Notes: generated by a model not told the origin, from the sequence alone. 35,724 nucleotides of DNA from Pseudoalteromonas atlantica (GCA_007988745.1 BJUT01000045.1:1-35724), one strand, 5' to 3'. Positions 1 to 8,886 are shown, numbered from the stretch's first letter. A program made the numbers and translations.

Positions 1-43
1 TTTGTGTGTTTAAAAACAAATTTACCACCGAGACGCTGAGCCT

Positions 44-958
44 CTACGAATTAGCTTTTTGCGCTAGCTCGTCTAGCATATTACTTAACTGTGCACGCCA
101 ATGTATTGTTTGTACGCCACTAACCTGCTCTGCTTGAGCTTTATTTAAAACACTAAACGCGGGGCGCTTTGCCGGTGTTGGGTAACTAGTTGCCGGTATC
201 GGGCGTATAGGTATTTCTTTATTTAGCAACCCCTTTTCCAACGCCAGCTCTTGTATTGCCACGGCAAAATCGTACCAAGAAGCAACACCTGCATCGGTCC
301 AATTTAAAATATCTGCTTTATTGTCATTTTGTGTTGAATTTATACTATTTTTTGACATTATTTGCACAATTAAAGCCCATATAAATTCAGCAAGACCTTT
401 AGCCCAAGTAGGAGTTCCTACTTGGTCTGCCACTATACCTAAATGCTCTTTTTGTTGCATTAAATTCAACATGCTTTTTACGAAATTATTGCCAAAAGCC
501 GAGTAAACCCACGCAGTGCGCACAATTATAGCTTGGCTGCCTAATACATTCTTTATTGCTTGCTCGCCTGCTAACTTCGATGCACCGTACACACTTAATG
601 GGTTGGTTATGTCGTTTGCTTCGTAGGGGGTGGTTTTTGTTCCATCAAACACAAAATCGGTTGAAACATGAATCAACTTCGCGCCAATTGTTTTACACAC
701 AGTAGCTAAATTAGCAGCGCCCTGCTCGTTTACAGCATAGGCAAGCTCGGTTTCGGTTTCGGCTTTGTCTACCGCAGTATAGGCTGCAGCATTAATAACT
801 ACATCAGGTGAATGTGCGATTAACACTTCGTTTAACATAGCTATGTTGGTTATATCTAACGCTTTACTATCAAATAATTCTATCTCTGCATTCGCAGGAC
901 TTAGCTTGGCCAACTCGTTGCCTAACTGGCCATTTTTACCTGTTACTATTACTTTCAT
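44..958 (-). CDS. rmlD: dTDP-4-dehydrorhamnose reductase RmlD
   Basis: This enzyme performs the last step of dTDP-L-rhamnose synthesis, the NAD(P)H-dependent reduction of dTDP-4-dehydro-L-rhamnose in the cytoplasm. The 304-residue length is normal for the family. The N-terminus carries the Rossmann glycine motif VTGKNGQLG (residues 5-13), an STDFVFDG segment (99-106) and the catalytic YxxxK as Y124/K128 in YGASK. It is the last gene of an rmlA-rmlC-rmlD run on the minus strand, 13 bases after rmlC. The rmlB dehydratase needed between RmlA and RmlC is not in the window and may lie beyond the left edge. No intrinsic terminator is visible in the 43 bases after the stop. The family assignment is secure. 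Confidence 0.95.
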   Translation of the reverse strand: MKVIVTGKNGQLGNELAKLSPANAEIELFDSKALDITNIAMLNEVLIAHSPDVVINAAAYTAVDKAETETELAYAVNEQGAANLATVCKTIGAKLIHVSTDFVFDGTKTTPYEANDITNPLSVYGASKLAGEQAIKNVLGSQAIIVRTAWVYSAFGNNFVKSMLNLMQQKEHLGIVADQVGTPTWAKGLAEFIWALIVQIMSKNSINSTQNDNKADILNWTDAGVASWYDFAVAIQELALEKGLLNKEIPIRPIPATSYPTPAKRPAFSVLNKAQAEQVSGVQTIHWRAQLSNMLDELAQKANS

Positions 959-971
959 ACTTTACTAGCTT

Positions 972-1523
972 TTATAAGTTAAACGTGGGCGCATCATTTA
1001 ATGCAAGGCCAGCTTCATCTTTAGCTGAAAGCTGCGGAACTTTTCCACTTACTAATGGCCAAGCTATATTTAGAATTGGGTCATCCCACTTTATCGACAC
1101 CTCTGCGCTTGGGTTATATACGTCTGTACATTTATATACAAACTCAGCGCTTTCGCTGGTTACATAAAAGCCATGAGCAAACCCTTCTGGCACCCATAGT
1201 TGGCGTTTGTTTTCAGCCGATAATAACACTCCGACCCACTTCCCAAAACTTGGCGAGTTTTTACGCATATCTACTGCCACATCAAATACTTCACCTTGGG
1301 TAACACGTACTAACTTACCTTGAGTGTTTTGTGTTTGGTAGTGTAAACCTCGCAGAGTACCGTGTGATGATTTACTATGGTTTTCTTGTACAAAAGTACG
1401 CTCACTACAGTGTTCGTTAAATAGCTCAGTGCGAAATGTTTCCATAAAAAAACCTCGCTCATCACCAAAAACTTTTGGCTCTATAATTTTTACATCTGGT
1501 ATTATTGTTTCTATAAATTTCAT
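972..1523 (-). CDS. rmlC: dTDP-4-dehydrorhamnose 3,5-epimerase RmlC
   Basis: RmlC epimerises C3 and C5 of dTDP-4-keto-6-deoxyglucose, the third step of dTDP-L-rhamnose synthesis. The 183-residue cupin protein has the hallmark GTLRGLHYQ segment (residues 55-63) with the catalytic histidine at 61, and the conserved VPEGFAHGFYV strand (111-121). The ATG at 1523 gives the usual N-terminus for the family, but I see no clear Shine-Dalgarno sequence before it. The 90-base gap to rmlA holds a perfect 17-bp hairpin, described separately. It sits between rmlA (upstream) and rmlD (downstream) on the same strand and is presumably co-transcribed with them. Confidence 0.95.
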   Translation of the reverse strand: MKFIETIIPDVKIIEPKVFGDERGFFMETFRTELFNEHCSERTFVQENHSKSSHGTLRGLHYQTQNTQGKLVRVTQGEVFDVAVDMRKNSPSFGKWVGVLLSAENKRQLWVPEGFAHGFYVTSESAEFVYKCTDVYNPSAEVSIKWDDPILNIAWPLVSGKVPQLSAKDEAGLALNDAPTFNL

Positions 1524-1559
1524 ATGTATTACTTTGATATTTTGAAAGGCAGAGTGAAC

Positions 1560-1599
1560 AGTTTAAAGCAAATAAATGAATTTTTATTTGCTTTAAACT
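1560..1599 (-). repeat. Perfect 17-bp inverted repeat between rmlA and rmlC
   Basis: The arms at 1560-1576 and 1583-1599 are exact reverse complements, separated by the 6-base loop TGAATT. The stem is AT-rich, with a single GC dinucleotide near its middle. On the minus-strand transcript it lies 37 bases upstream of the rmlC start. No T-tract follows the stem on the minus strand, so it does not look like an ordinary intrinsic terminator. An mRNA-processing or stability hairpin, or a protein-binding palindrome, are alternatives. Confidence 0.7.
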
Positions 1600-1613
1600 T
1601 ATATGCGAAGCTT

Positions 1614-2525
1614 TTAAAAGACTTTTTGATCAAGTATATCTAAAAGGTATTTGCCATACCCTGACTTTTTAAGCGGTTTGGCTAATTTTTTTAACTGCTC
1701 GGCATTAATATAGCCCATACGGTAAGCAATTTCTTCTGGGCAGTTAATTTTTAATCCTTGGCGTTTTTCTATAGCGCGAATGAAATTAGCGGCATCGAGC
1801 AGGTCATCGAGCGTGCCGGTATCTAGCCATGCAGTCCCTCGTCCCATTATCTCAACATTTAGTTCTTTTTTTGCTAAGTACTGCTCTATTACATCGGTAA
1901 TTTCTAGCTCGCCACGTTCTGATGGCTTTACGTTTTTAGCAAACTCAACCACACGATTGTCAAAAAAGTATAACCCCGGCACGGCATAATTAGATTTAGG
2001 CTTAGCTGGCTTTTCTTCTATTGATATTGCTTTGCCGTTTATGTCAAATTCAACCACACCATAAGACTCTGGGTTAGCTACATGGTAACCAAACACGGTA
2101 GCGCCATTTTCACACTGTGTTGCATTTTGTAACGATAGCGATAAGTCATGGCCATAAAATAAGTTATCGCCTAGTACTAATGCTGCACTTTGGCCTTGTA
2201 AAAAGTCTTCGGCTAATAAAAAGGCTTGCGCTAGACCATCAGGGCTTGGTTGCTCTACGTATTCAAAACTAATGCCCCATGCACTGCCATCGCCTAGTAG
2301 CTCTTTAAATCGTGGTAGCTCAGCAGGGGTGGCAATAATTAAAATTTCGGTTATGCCAGCAACCATTAATGTGGATACAGGGTAAAAAATCATCGGTTTA
2401 TCGTATACAGGCATTAACTGTTTACTTACCACTTTTGTAAGTGGGTACAAACGGGTACCCGAACCTCCTGCTAAAATTATCCCTTTACGAGCTGTTTTTT
2501 GCTTTACAGCAGTTACTATATTCAT
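1614..2525 (-). CDS. rmlA: Glucose-1-phosphate thymidylyltransferase RmlA
   Basis: RmlA joins dTTP and glucose-1-phosphate to give dTDP-glucose, the first step of the dTDP-rhamnose pathway. The nucleotide-binding signature [11 protein letters not shown] occupies residues 20-30, followed by the conserved [15 protein letters not shown] stretch (35-49) and the LGDNLFYG motif. The 303-residue length fits the family. The N-terminus has about ten residues more than the shortest family members, but the only ATG is at 2525 and AGGT lies a few bases upstream, so I keep it. It is the first rml gene of the run and has a possible promoter of its own in the 120-base gap after the kpsE-like gene. Confidence 0.95.
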   Translation of the reverse strand: MNIVTAVKQKTARKGIILAGGSGTRLYPLTKVVSKQLMPVYDKPMIFYPVSTLMVAGITEILIIATPAELPRFKELLGDGSAWGISFEYVEQPSPDGLAQAFLLAEDFLQGQSAALVLGDNLFYGHDLSLSLQNATQCENGATVFGYHVANPESYGVVEFDINGKAISIEEKPAKPKSNYAVPGLYFFDNRVVEFAKNVKPSERGELEITDVIEQYLAKKELNVEIMGRGTAWLDTGTLDDLLDAANFIRAIEKRQGLKINCPEEIAYRMGYINAEQLKKLAKPLKKSGYGKYLLDILDQKVF

Positions 2526-2543
2526 GTCATACCTAGTTTATAA

Positions 2544-2549
2544 ATTATA
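2544..2549 (-). promoter_or_regulatory. Possible -10 box upstream of rmlA
   Basis: The minus strand reads TATAAT here, 19 bases before the rmlA ATG. No good -35 hexamer lies at the expected distance in this AT-rich spacer (2526-2645). The leader would be very short. This is a weak prediction based on the -10 match alone. Confidence 0.3.
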
Positions 2550-2645
2550 CTTCATTAATGTAATTTAAATTTTGTACTAAATTTGACTACTAAAACTTAA
2601 ATTATTTAAATTATTTTGACAATTGTATGCTTTTTTAGCTTAACC

Positions 2646-4121
2646 CTATCTGAGCTCTTTTGCCGTCGCGAATAAAATTTTACCTATTCCATAAATCATG
2701 GTTTGTAATACCGCGAACAGTAAAATATTGTAAAGAGTTTTCGGGTACTGATTATCTTCTGGCAATGTGGGGGCCTCTACTACTACTAAATATTTTAGCT
2801 GTCTGTAGGCTTCTATACGTGCTTTGTCTAGCGAAACTTCTGATGAGGTATAGCCTTGTACAGCAAGCTCTAGCTCAATTTTTAAATCAGCAAACTGAGC
2901 CAATACTTCACTAACTGCTCTTTCATTAAGTTTGCTGCTAGGTGCTAGGTGGTTGCTATTTGCAGTATCACCTTGTTGTGAAAGTCTTTCACGCTCTAGT
3001 TCAAGTTGATTCTTTAAGGCGCTTAGTTCTGCCTCAAGCATTACAACTTGTGGAGCTTTATCCGTCATCGTTGTTCGAAGGCCTTTTAGCTGAGCGCTTT
3101 TAGTTGCTATTTCGCTTTCTAATCCATAAGTAATTTTTTGTAGTGCCAAACCCTCTGCCTCTGGGTCAAGCAAGTTATTCTTTTGCTGAAACGCCAAAAT
3201 TTTACTTTGTGCATTACGTAGGCGTTGTTCTACTTTGTTATGCTCTGTTTTTATAAATTTAAGTTGTGCATCTGCTAATTGGTGCCCAATAGAGTTTATA
3301 TACCACTCAGCGCGGTTAACTATAGTTTGTGTTAATTGTTTGGCAAACTCTGGTGTAAACCCTTGTACTAATATTTTTATAACCCCTGAATTTTCATCAA
3401 TCTCAATTGTGGTGTGATCTTGATAATACTTGAGTAAATCTTCAATACTTGCATTAGCACTTAAGCGAGAAAAAATATCCCCGCCTTCGTAATAGTGTTG
3501 CTTAATATTACTATGCGTTTGCAAATAATTTAGCATGTCTTCAGAGTGAATATACGCTTTGGCTATCTCGGTATCTGCGGTTGAGCTTGAGCTCACCCCT
3601 AAACCACTGAGTATCGCCATTGAAGGATCCATAGTTGCCATGCCATCTGGCTGCTGAATAATAAGCTGCGCCCTACTTTCGTACCTTGGCGCAGCCCACA
3701 CCAGCTGATAAAGCGCAAATAATAAAAATGGTACTAACAAAAATAAAAACCAAGGCTGCGTATATGTTTTAAAGCGTGGCTTTTTACTTAGCTCTGCATA
3801 AAAACTGTGTGCTTTTAAAAAATGTCTATTTTTATTTAAATTGTCGGCATCACTTTTTTCTGTAGATGAGCTTGTTTGCGTTTGCTTTGCTTTGTCCGCT
3901 ATTTTTGTTGATAAGCGCTCAAGTTCTTTATTTATTTGCTCACTTTGGGGTTTTAAATTTCGGGCACGCTGCATAATTCGACGAGCTAAATATATGTCTT
4001 TTGGCTCTACTTGCTTGGCAAGGCCGATTAATTTTTCGCCATCGTCCCAAATAACTTTATCGGTTTTTAAACCAATATCTTGAAAACGTTGCTCTATTTT
4101 ATCTACCGCTTGTTGACTCAT
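2646..4121 (-). CDS. kpsE: KpsE/BexC/CtrB-like capsule export inner-membrane protein
   Basis: This looks like the periplasm-spanning polysaccharide co-polymerase partner of the ABC exporter. It has two membrane segments, at about residues 124-142 and 465-485, enclosing a long periplasmic region with a predicted coiled-coil stretch (about 280-420) rich in Lys, Glu and Gln. KpsE-family proteins usually run near 380 residues. This one has 491 because roughly 120 cytoplasmic residues precede the first membrane segment. That part includes a helical LARRIMQRARNLKP stretch that resembles a TPR-like pair, followed by a Ser/Thr/Lys-rich linker (about 75-98). The start lies 2 bases after the kpsT stop, which implies translational coupling. 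The gene closes a kpsD-M-T-E order. Confidence 0.85.
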   Translation of the reverse strand: MSQQAVDKIEQRFQDIGLKTDKVIWDDGEKLIGLAKQVEPKDIYLARRIMQRARNLKPQSEQINKELERLSTKIADKAKQTQTSSSTEKSDADNLNKNRHFLKAHSFYAELSKKPRFKTYTQPWFLFLLVPFLLFALYQLVWAAPRYESRAQLIIQQPDGMATMDPSMAILSGLGVSSSSTADTEIAKAYIHSEDMLNYLQTHSNIKQHYYEGGDIFSRLSANASIEDLLKYYQDHTTIEIDENSGVIKILVQGFTPEFAKQLTQTIVNRAEWYINSIGHQLADAQLKFIKTEHNKVEQRLRNAQSKILAFQQKNNLLDPEAEGLALQKITYGLESEIATKSAQLKGLRTTMTDKAPQVVMLEAELSALKNQLELERERLSQQGDTANSNHLAPSSKLNERAVSEVLAQFADLKIELELAVQGYTSSEVSLDKARIEAYRQLKYLVVVEAPTLPEDNQYPKTLYNILLFAVLQTMIYGIGKILFATAKELR

Positions 4122-4123
4122 AG

Positions 4124-4774
4124 TTATAATGCCTGGTAATGAGCAATTCCTTGCTCTAAATCGTTGTAAAAAGTGAGTTCGCCTTTATGGAGCACAATTG
4201 CACTGTCGCAAAAGTGACGTAGTTCGTCCATCTCGTGGCTAACCATAATAACATTGGCGCTTTTACTTTTTTGTGTAAGCGCTTGGCGTGTTTTATTTCT
4301 AAAATTAGCATCACCTACCGATGTAACTTCGTCGATTAAGTAAACATCAAAATCGATTCCTATTGAGCAGGCAAATGCTAAGCGAGGTTTCATACCACTT
4401 GAGTACGTATTTACAGGTAGGTCAAATTTAGGGCCTAACTCTGCAAATTGCCGCACCCTACGTACATATAAATCTAGATCGGCCACACCATTGATCATGC
4501 CTATAAACCGAGCGTTTTCAGCGCCACTCATTTGTGGGTGTATCCCCGTTGTAAGTGCTACCGGCCACGACAAGTGTAAATCGGTAATAATTTCCCCTTT
4601 ATTGGGGTATTCACTGCCGGCAAGCATTCTAAATAACGTAGATTTACCCGCCCCATTTGAACCCAAAATGGCAATATTATGACCACTAGGTATTTCAAAG
4701 TTTAAGTTTTTAAAAATGTACTGGTTCCCTAGTGTAGATGGGTAGTACTTAGTTACATTATGGAGCTTAATCAT
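4124..4774 (-). CDS. kpsT: KpsT-like ABC transporter ATPase for polysaccharide export
   Basis: This is the cytoplasmic ATPase that powers glycan export with the KpsM permease. In its 216 residues I see Walker A GSNGAGKST (38-46), the ABC signature YSSGMKPRLAFA (124-135), Walker B VYLIDEV (144-150) and the H-loop histidine (H180). The signature SSGMKPRLAF is typical of KpsT/BexA/CtrD. The protein ends shortly after the nucleotide-binding domain and has no C-terminal carbohydrate-binding module. That points to the capsule type rather than the O-antigen Wzt type that reads the chain terminus. It lies 20 bases after kpsM and just before the kpsE-like gene. Confidence 0.93.
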   Translation of the reverse strand: MIKLHNVTKYYPSTLGNQYIFKNLNFEIPSGHNIAILGSNGAGKSTLFRMLAGSEYPNKGEIITDLHLSWPVALTTGIHPQMSGAENARFIGMINGVADLDLYVRRVRQFAELGPKFDLPVNTYSSGMKPRLAFACSIGIDFDVYLIDEVTSVGDANFRNKTRQALTQKSKSANVIMVSHEMDELRHFCDSAIVLHKGELTFYNDLEQGIAHYQAL

Positions 4775-4794
4775 TATTTAACCTTGTACTTTAT

Positions 4795-5580
4795 TTAACG
4801 GCTAATTGCCTGTTTCCACGACACATGATACGTTGCTATTGAAAAAAACAATAAAACTAAGGCTGATGCAAATAAATAAAATTCACTTACCCCATCGGTA
4901 TTGTAGGTGTTATATGCAGCATGGCGCGAAAGCTCTATTGCATGCAATATTGGGTTCCAATTTACATACGCCCAATATTCTTTAGGGATATCTTGCATCG
5001 AAAAAAACACGCCAGATATAAAGAATAAGGGCCGCGTTAATACAGATTGAACTTTTCCTACCTCTGGTATATAGCATTGACTGATTGCAAACAGTAAACC
5101 CAAAGATAATGCTATGAACCAAACAGTAGCTGCGTTAAACAGCAAAAAAAGAGGATCGTCGATTCGGATATCAATACGTAGAAAAAACATCAACAGGATT
5201 ATTAAAGCAAAAACTGCAATTTTCACTAAAAAATAAAAACAGCCTATAGCAATCGCACTACTTATAGGTTGTACCTGTCTAAAAGCGAATAGAGCTTTAT
5301 TTTTCTTAAATGAGTTGGAAACATTCATAAACGTGTCTAAAAACAGTTGTATGAGTAGCATTCCATACATCATAAATTCAAATGTTGGAACAGTATGTGA
5401 TTCATTTCCTTCTATCATGCCACGCAAGTAAGACAATAAAAATATAAAGCTGAGTGGTTGAAAAACCGCCCAAGCCAACCCTAGCCTATCGTTGAAGCTG
5501 GTACGGATTTCGCGAACAAACAGGGCAAATATAACATCGCGCCATATTGCCCAATTGTTGCGTTTAATTACTGCAGTCAT
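4795..5580 (-). CDS. kpsM: KpsM-like ABC-2 polysaccharide export permease
   Basis: This is the membrane half of the ABC exporter that moves lipid-linked or completed polysaccharide across the inner membrane. The 261-residue protein has about six hydrophobic segments, typical of ABC-2 permeases of the KpsM/BexB/CtrC group. A conserved-looking N-terminal cytoplasmic stretch, FVREIRTSFNDRLGLAW (about 21-37), precedes the first membrane helix. It sits 3 bases after the kpsD-like stop and 20 bases before kpsT, so the three genes are almost certainly one transcript. The substrate cannot be read from the sequence. Confidence 0.9.
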   Translation of the reverse strand: MTAVIKRNNWAIWRDVIFALFVREIRTSFNDRLGLAWAVFQPLSFIFLLSYLRGMIEGNESHTVPTFEFMMYGMLLIQLFLDTFMNVSNSFKKNKALFAFRQVQPISSAIAIGCFYFLVKIAVFALIILLMFFLRIDIRIDDPLFLLFNAATVWFIALSLGLLFAISQCYIPEVGKVQSVLTRPLFFISGVFFSMQDIPKEYWAYVNWNPILHAIELSRHAAYNTYNTDGVSEFYLFASALVLLFFSIATYHVSWKQAISR

Positions 5581-5583
5581 TGA

Positions 5584-7269
5584 TTAAGTAGCTACATTTG
5601 CAGCAATGGCAATTTGATAAATAATTTGCGTTATATCTTTAACCGATTGCATTAGTTTTGTATCTACTTTAGGGAGTACTAAAATTTGATCGCCTGCCTT
5701 AAGTGGGCCACTTGCATTAAGGTCAATCATTCCATTTGGGTGAATAACCATAATTTGTTCAAAGTTAGCTCGCTCGCTATAGCCGCCCGCCCACGCTACG
5801 TAGTCTTCTATGGTGGCTTGTTCGTTATATACCAGTGATTGTGGCATTAATACCTCACCACTTACATGCACTAAATCTGTTTTAGCGGGAATATGAACTA
5901 CATCACCTTGTTCTAGGCGTATGTTTGCCACTTTACCACCATCAGCAATAACAACCTTACCTAACGGCACGGCTTTACGTGCTCGCTCGGTAAATTCTAA
6001 AATCATTCGGCCTTCTTCGGCTCTAATTTTAGCTTCGCCGTCTGATGAAGCTGGTGCTGTAAATACACTTCGCTCTAGCCTATCTAACGATTGCTCTATC
6101 ATTTCTTTTTGTTTAGCCGCTACACTTTTACGCTGGATATAAATGGCTTGATAATCAGCAAGGTCTTTATCAATTTCGATATTAGCTAGGAGGTCATGAA
6201 GACGTGTTTCTTTTTTAACAGCAAAGTACGACGGCCCTAAATAGCTGCCTGCGACTTGTATATCTAAAACTTGAGCACGTATGTCGTCATTAAATATAAG
6301 TTTATCACCATCTTTTAGCGTAAAGTGTTTAAATTCACCGTATGGCAAGTACACAGAAAAAGGCCCGTCGTTTCTATCCCCTGAAATTGCTACGTGGCTT
6401 ACTTTAGCCATAGGTAGTGCAAACTCAGCTAATTGTTCGCCAGTTGCTTGGCTGCCCTTAAATTCAAACCTAAATGGAGCTCGTACACTCCCTGATACAA
6501 CTACGGTTGCTTTTTGACGCTCTACTAAAATTACGTCACGGTCTTTAAAATTAAATTTGGGGAGGTAACCTTTTAAAATAAAGTCATATAGGTCAATATT
6601 TTGGATTACTTTATTGTCTCGTAATACTTTTATGCTGCGGTAACTACCGCGTTCAGAGTCTATACCACCTGCGCGTTTGAGGTAATAAAGTATGCTATCT
6701 GAGGCGATACCGGCATATTGCCCCGGGCGAGCAACACTACCGCTTATATAAACGCTAACCGGTGTAGCGGTAAGCAAGTTTACGTATATCTCAACGCTCT
6801 TTTTATATACTTGCTTAATTTTTTTTGTTACGTAGCTATTTAACTGGCTGGCTTTAACGTCTGCTACATATACTGGGCCAATGTTAGTTATAAACAAATT
6901 ACCCTGATTATCTACAGTAATAACCTCTGATTGGTTAATTGCACCCCATAACCATATTGATACTTTATCTCCTGGTGCTATCGTATAGTCGTCATTTAGG
7001 CCATCTTGGCGTTCGCTTTCATAACCCCCAGCAAATAAGTTTGCACCGTAAGGTGGCGGTAAACCAGCCTCTGCAGAAGGTAGCAATTGCGAAGCCGACA
7101 TTTCGCCCGGTAACATAGTCCCTGCGCGAGGCTGCGAATTGTAGGTACCGTTTTCTAATTGGTTTAACGAAACTTTTTCAGCAGCATATGCAACATTTGT
7201 CACTTGTAAGCTTATAGCTAACAAGACCAACGCATAAATTGATTTTAAATTATGGATAAAAGTGTTCAT
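5584..7269 (-). CDS. kpsD: KpsD/BexD-like outer-membrane polysaccharide export protein
   Basis: A Wza-superfamily outer-membrane translocon component. The 561-residue length is close to Escherichia coli KpsD. A signal peptide with probable cleavage after AYA (residue 29) has no lipobox cysteine, so it is likely a soluble-exported rather than acylated form, as in KpsD. The poly-export domain starts near residue 95 with YTIAPGDKVSIWLWG, and I count four SLBB-like repeats (with SGSVARPG and SGEVLMPQ cores). The extreme C-terminus, IIYQIAIAANVA, is a hydrophobic helix like the one at the end of the large SLBB protein at 31712-34384. It precedes kpsM by 3 bases and follows the lipoprotein gene by 8. 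Confidence 0.88.
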   Translation of the reverse strand: MNTFIHNLKSIYALVLLAISLQVTNVAYAAEKVSLNQLENGTYNSQPRAGTMLPGEMSASQLLPSAEAGLPPPYGANLFAGGYESERQDGLNDDYTIAPGDKVSIWLWGAINQSEVITVDNQGNLFITNIGPVYVADVKASQLNSYVTKKIKQVYKKSVEIYVNLLTATPVSVYISGSVARPGQYAGIASDSILYYLKRAGGIDSERGSYRSIKVLRDNKVIQNIDLYDFILKGYLPKFNFKDRDVILVERQKATVVVSGSVRAPFRFEFKGSQATGEQLAEFALPMAKVSHVAISGDRNDGPFSVYLPYGEFKHFTLKDGDKLIFNDDIRAQVLDIQVAGSYLGPSYFAVKKETRLHDLLANIEIDKDLADYQAIYIQRKSVAAKQKEMIEQSLDRLERSVFTAPASSDGEAKIRAEEGRMILEFTERARKAVPLGKVVIADGGKVANIRLEQGDVVHIPAKTDLVHVSGEVLMPQSLVYNEQATIEDYVAWAGGYSERANFEQIMVIHPNGMIDLNASGPLKAGDQILVLPKVDTKLMQSVKDITQIIYQIAIAANVAT

Positions 7270-7277
7270 AGCAGCCG

Positions 7278-7679
7278 TTAAACTCCAAAGCTAATTTGGT
7301 TATTTTTATTTTCGATAACTTGCGGGGTCATAGACCATTGCTGAGTTTTTTCGTTTTTGCATACTGTTCGACGCTCTTTTTTTACTTTGTTGTTTTCATC
7401 ACTTAAATATATTATGCGGCACTGCGTGCCTAAAGCAGATGTATATTTTTTTCCTAAGAGCATCATTGTCCCATTGTAAATACTAACATATCCTTGTGGG
7501 CGGCCTTGAACTGCTTTATCTAGCTCACTAGGCAATGCATCTACTTTATTAGACTCTATAGGTTTATCAATAAGGGCAACTGAAGCTTTTATAACTGGAG
7601 GAGACGAAGTACAACCTAGTGTAAATAATAGAGGTGTAAGCAACGCAATTAAACTTTTATGTTTCATTTTATAATTCAT
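7278..7679 (-). CDS. Small lipoprotein of unknown function
   Basis: I do not recognise this 133-residue protein. It has a lipoprotein signal peptide with lipobox LGC (cysteine 23), so it should be membrane-anchored in the periplasm or outer membrane. The remaining part contains two cysteines about 20 residues apart, in TQC and RTVC, which could form a disulfide. It lies between the wecA-like gene and the kpsD-like gene with only 8 bases to the latter, so it probably belongs to the export operon. An accessory role for the outer-membrane exporter is an inference from position. AAGG lies only 2 bases before the ATG at 7679, so the in-frame ATG at 7667 is a possible alternative start. Confidence 0.75.
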   Translation of the reverse strand: MNYKMKHKSLIALLTPLLFTLGCTSSPPVIKASVALIDKPIESNKVDALPSELDKAVQGRPQGYVSIYNGTMMLLGKKYTSALGTQCRIIYLSDENNKVKKERRTVCKNEKTQQWSMTPQVIENKNNQISFGV

Positions 7680-7712
7680 AACCTTACGTATTAGAAAATT
7701 AGCAAACTAATG

Positions 7713-8750
7713 CTAACTATTTTTAAGCTCAATTTTATTCCATACACGCTGTGTTATAGCAGCATAACAAATAAATAAAATAATAAATGTGACTAGCATA
7801 ATCCATTCAGGCACTAGAAATATATCAGCAGCACACCCTAGCACAGCCAGTAACGAGGCAAAACTAGAAATACAAATAAGTGCTGACGTACGACTATACC
7901 CTGCAGCCTCAAATAAATGATGTAAGTGCTGACGATCAGCAGAAAAAGCGGAGTTTCCAGATTTTAACCTGCGTATTATCACAGTAGCCATATCTAAAAT
8001 AGGCACCCCCATTATATAGAGAGCGGTTACAGGCTTGAATGCAGGAGTTTCTAAGTTGACGCTTAATACCATTAACCACACCAATGATAAACCAATGAGC
8101 ATGTTACCTGAGTCACCCATAAATATTTTTGAAAAAGACTTATGTAGATTTAAATTAAACATTAAATACGCAAGTAATGAGGCTATAAATAAAGTGGGGA
8201 GTAAAAACCAGTCATTTGCTACCCTGTTTAAAAAAAATGCTATAGCAGCAAAAGCAATTAAGCTAAGCGCACCCGCAAGCCCATCGATTCCATCCATCAT
8301 ATTTATTGCATTAATGCCGGCAATAATCGCGACTATGGTTACAACTATTCCAAATGTTCCAAGCTTAATTTCGAAATCACCTAAAAGATAACCAAGGCTA
8401 TTTAAGTGCGTTTCAGTGCCAAATATCATTAAAGAGGCAACAATAACTTGCGCAACTAACCTCGTTTTTACAGATAAGTCGTAACGGTCGTCTAGCACCC
8501 CTAAAAATAAAACTAAGGCTGCAGCGACTAAATATATATTTAAATTTCGGCTATGCTCAATAAATAACACTGATGCAAGCATAATAGACAAATATATAGC
8601 TATACCACCTACTAAAGGTATGTGCCCTTCATGTACTTTGCGTGCGCATGGATAATCGACTAGGCCTGTTTTTATAGCGATAGGATTTACAATCTTTATT
8701 GCTACAAAAGATAATATAAAAGATATTGTTAGAGGTAACCAAAAGTCCAT
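7713..8750 (-). CDS. WecA-like undecaprenyl-phosphate sugar-1-phosphate transferase (paralogue 1)
   Basis: A polytopic enzyme of the WecA/MraY family that loads a sugar-1-phosphate (probably an N-acetylhexosamine) from a UDP-sugar onto undecaprenyl phosphate. The catalytic signatures are intact: DDRYD (87-91), NMMDGIDG (150-157), MGDSGN (211-216) and HLHHLF (275-280), among roughly eleven hydrophobic segments in 345 residues. It is the less WecA-like of two tandem copies: it has INAINMMDGIDGLAG and MGDSGN where Escherichia coli WecA reads INAFNMVDGIDGLLG and MGDAGS. It may therefore use a different sugar or serve a different glycan. It starts the lipoprotein-kps-rml gene run. Confidence 0.88.
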   Translation of the reverse strand: MDFWLPLTISFILSFVAIKIVNPIAIKTGLVDYPCARKVHEGHIPLVGGIAIYLSIMLASVLFIEHSRNLNIYLVAAALVLFLGVLDDRYDLSVKTRLVAQVIVASLMIFGTETHLNSLGYLLGDFEIKLGTFGIVVTIVAIIAGINAINMMDGIDGLAGALSLIAFAAIAFFLNRVANDWFLLPTLFIASLLAYLMFNLNLHKSFSKIFMGDSGNMLIGLSLVWLMVLSVNLETPAFKPVTALYIMGVPILDMATVIIRRLKSGNSAFSADRQHLHHLFEAAGYSRTSALICISSFASLLAVLGCAADIFLVPEWIMLVTFIILFICYAAITQRVWNKIELKNS

Positions 8751-8886
8751 ATTTAGGCCATTGAGACTGTTTAATCTTTATCAGGTAAATGTATATGCGC
8801 TTAAACAACTTTTATAGGGTTTGCATTAACCTACTAAAAAAGCCTTCATTAGAGCGTATGCTAAGCCCATTAAACTGTAAACTCAA

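Noticed and set aside
21..48. Repeat-like ACCACCGAGACGCTGAG stretch at the end of rmlD
   Set aside because: It resembles short dispersed repeats seen in some bacterial genomes, but there is only one copy in the window and part of it encodes the rmlD tail. It cannot be supported.
1560..1599. Calling the 17-bp hairpin a rho-independent terminator
   Set aside because: The stem is AT-rich and no T-tract follows on the minus strand. On the plus strand there is no gene that would need termination there.
8751..8886. Terminator or promoter between the two wecA paralogues
   Set aside because: A minus-strand T-run near 8833-8840 follows no stable stem, and -10-like boxes lack -35 partners. Nothing is convincing.
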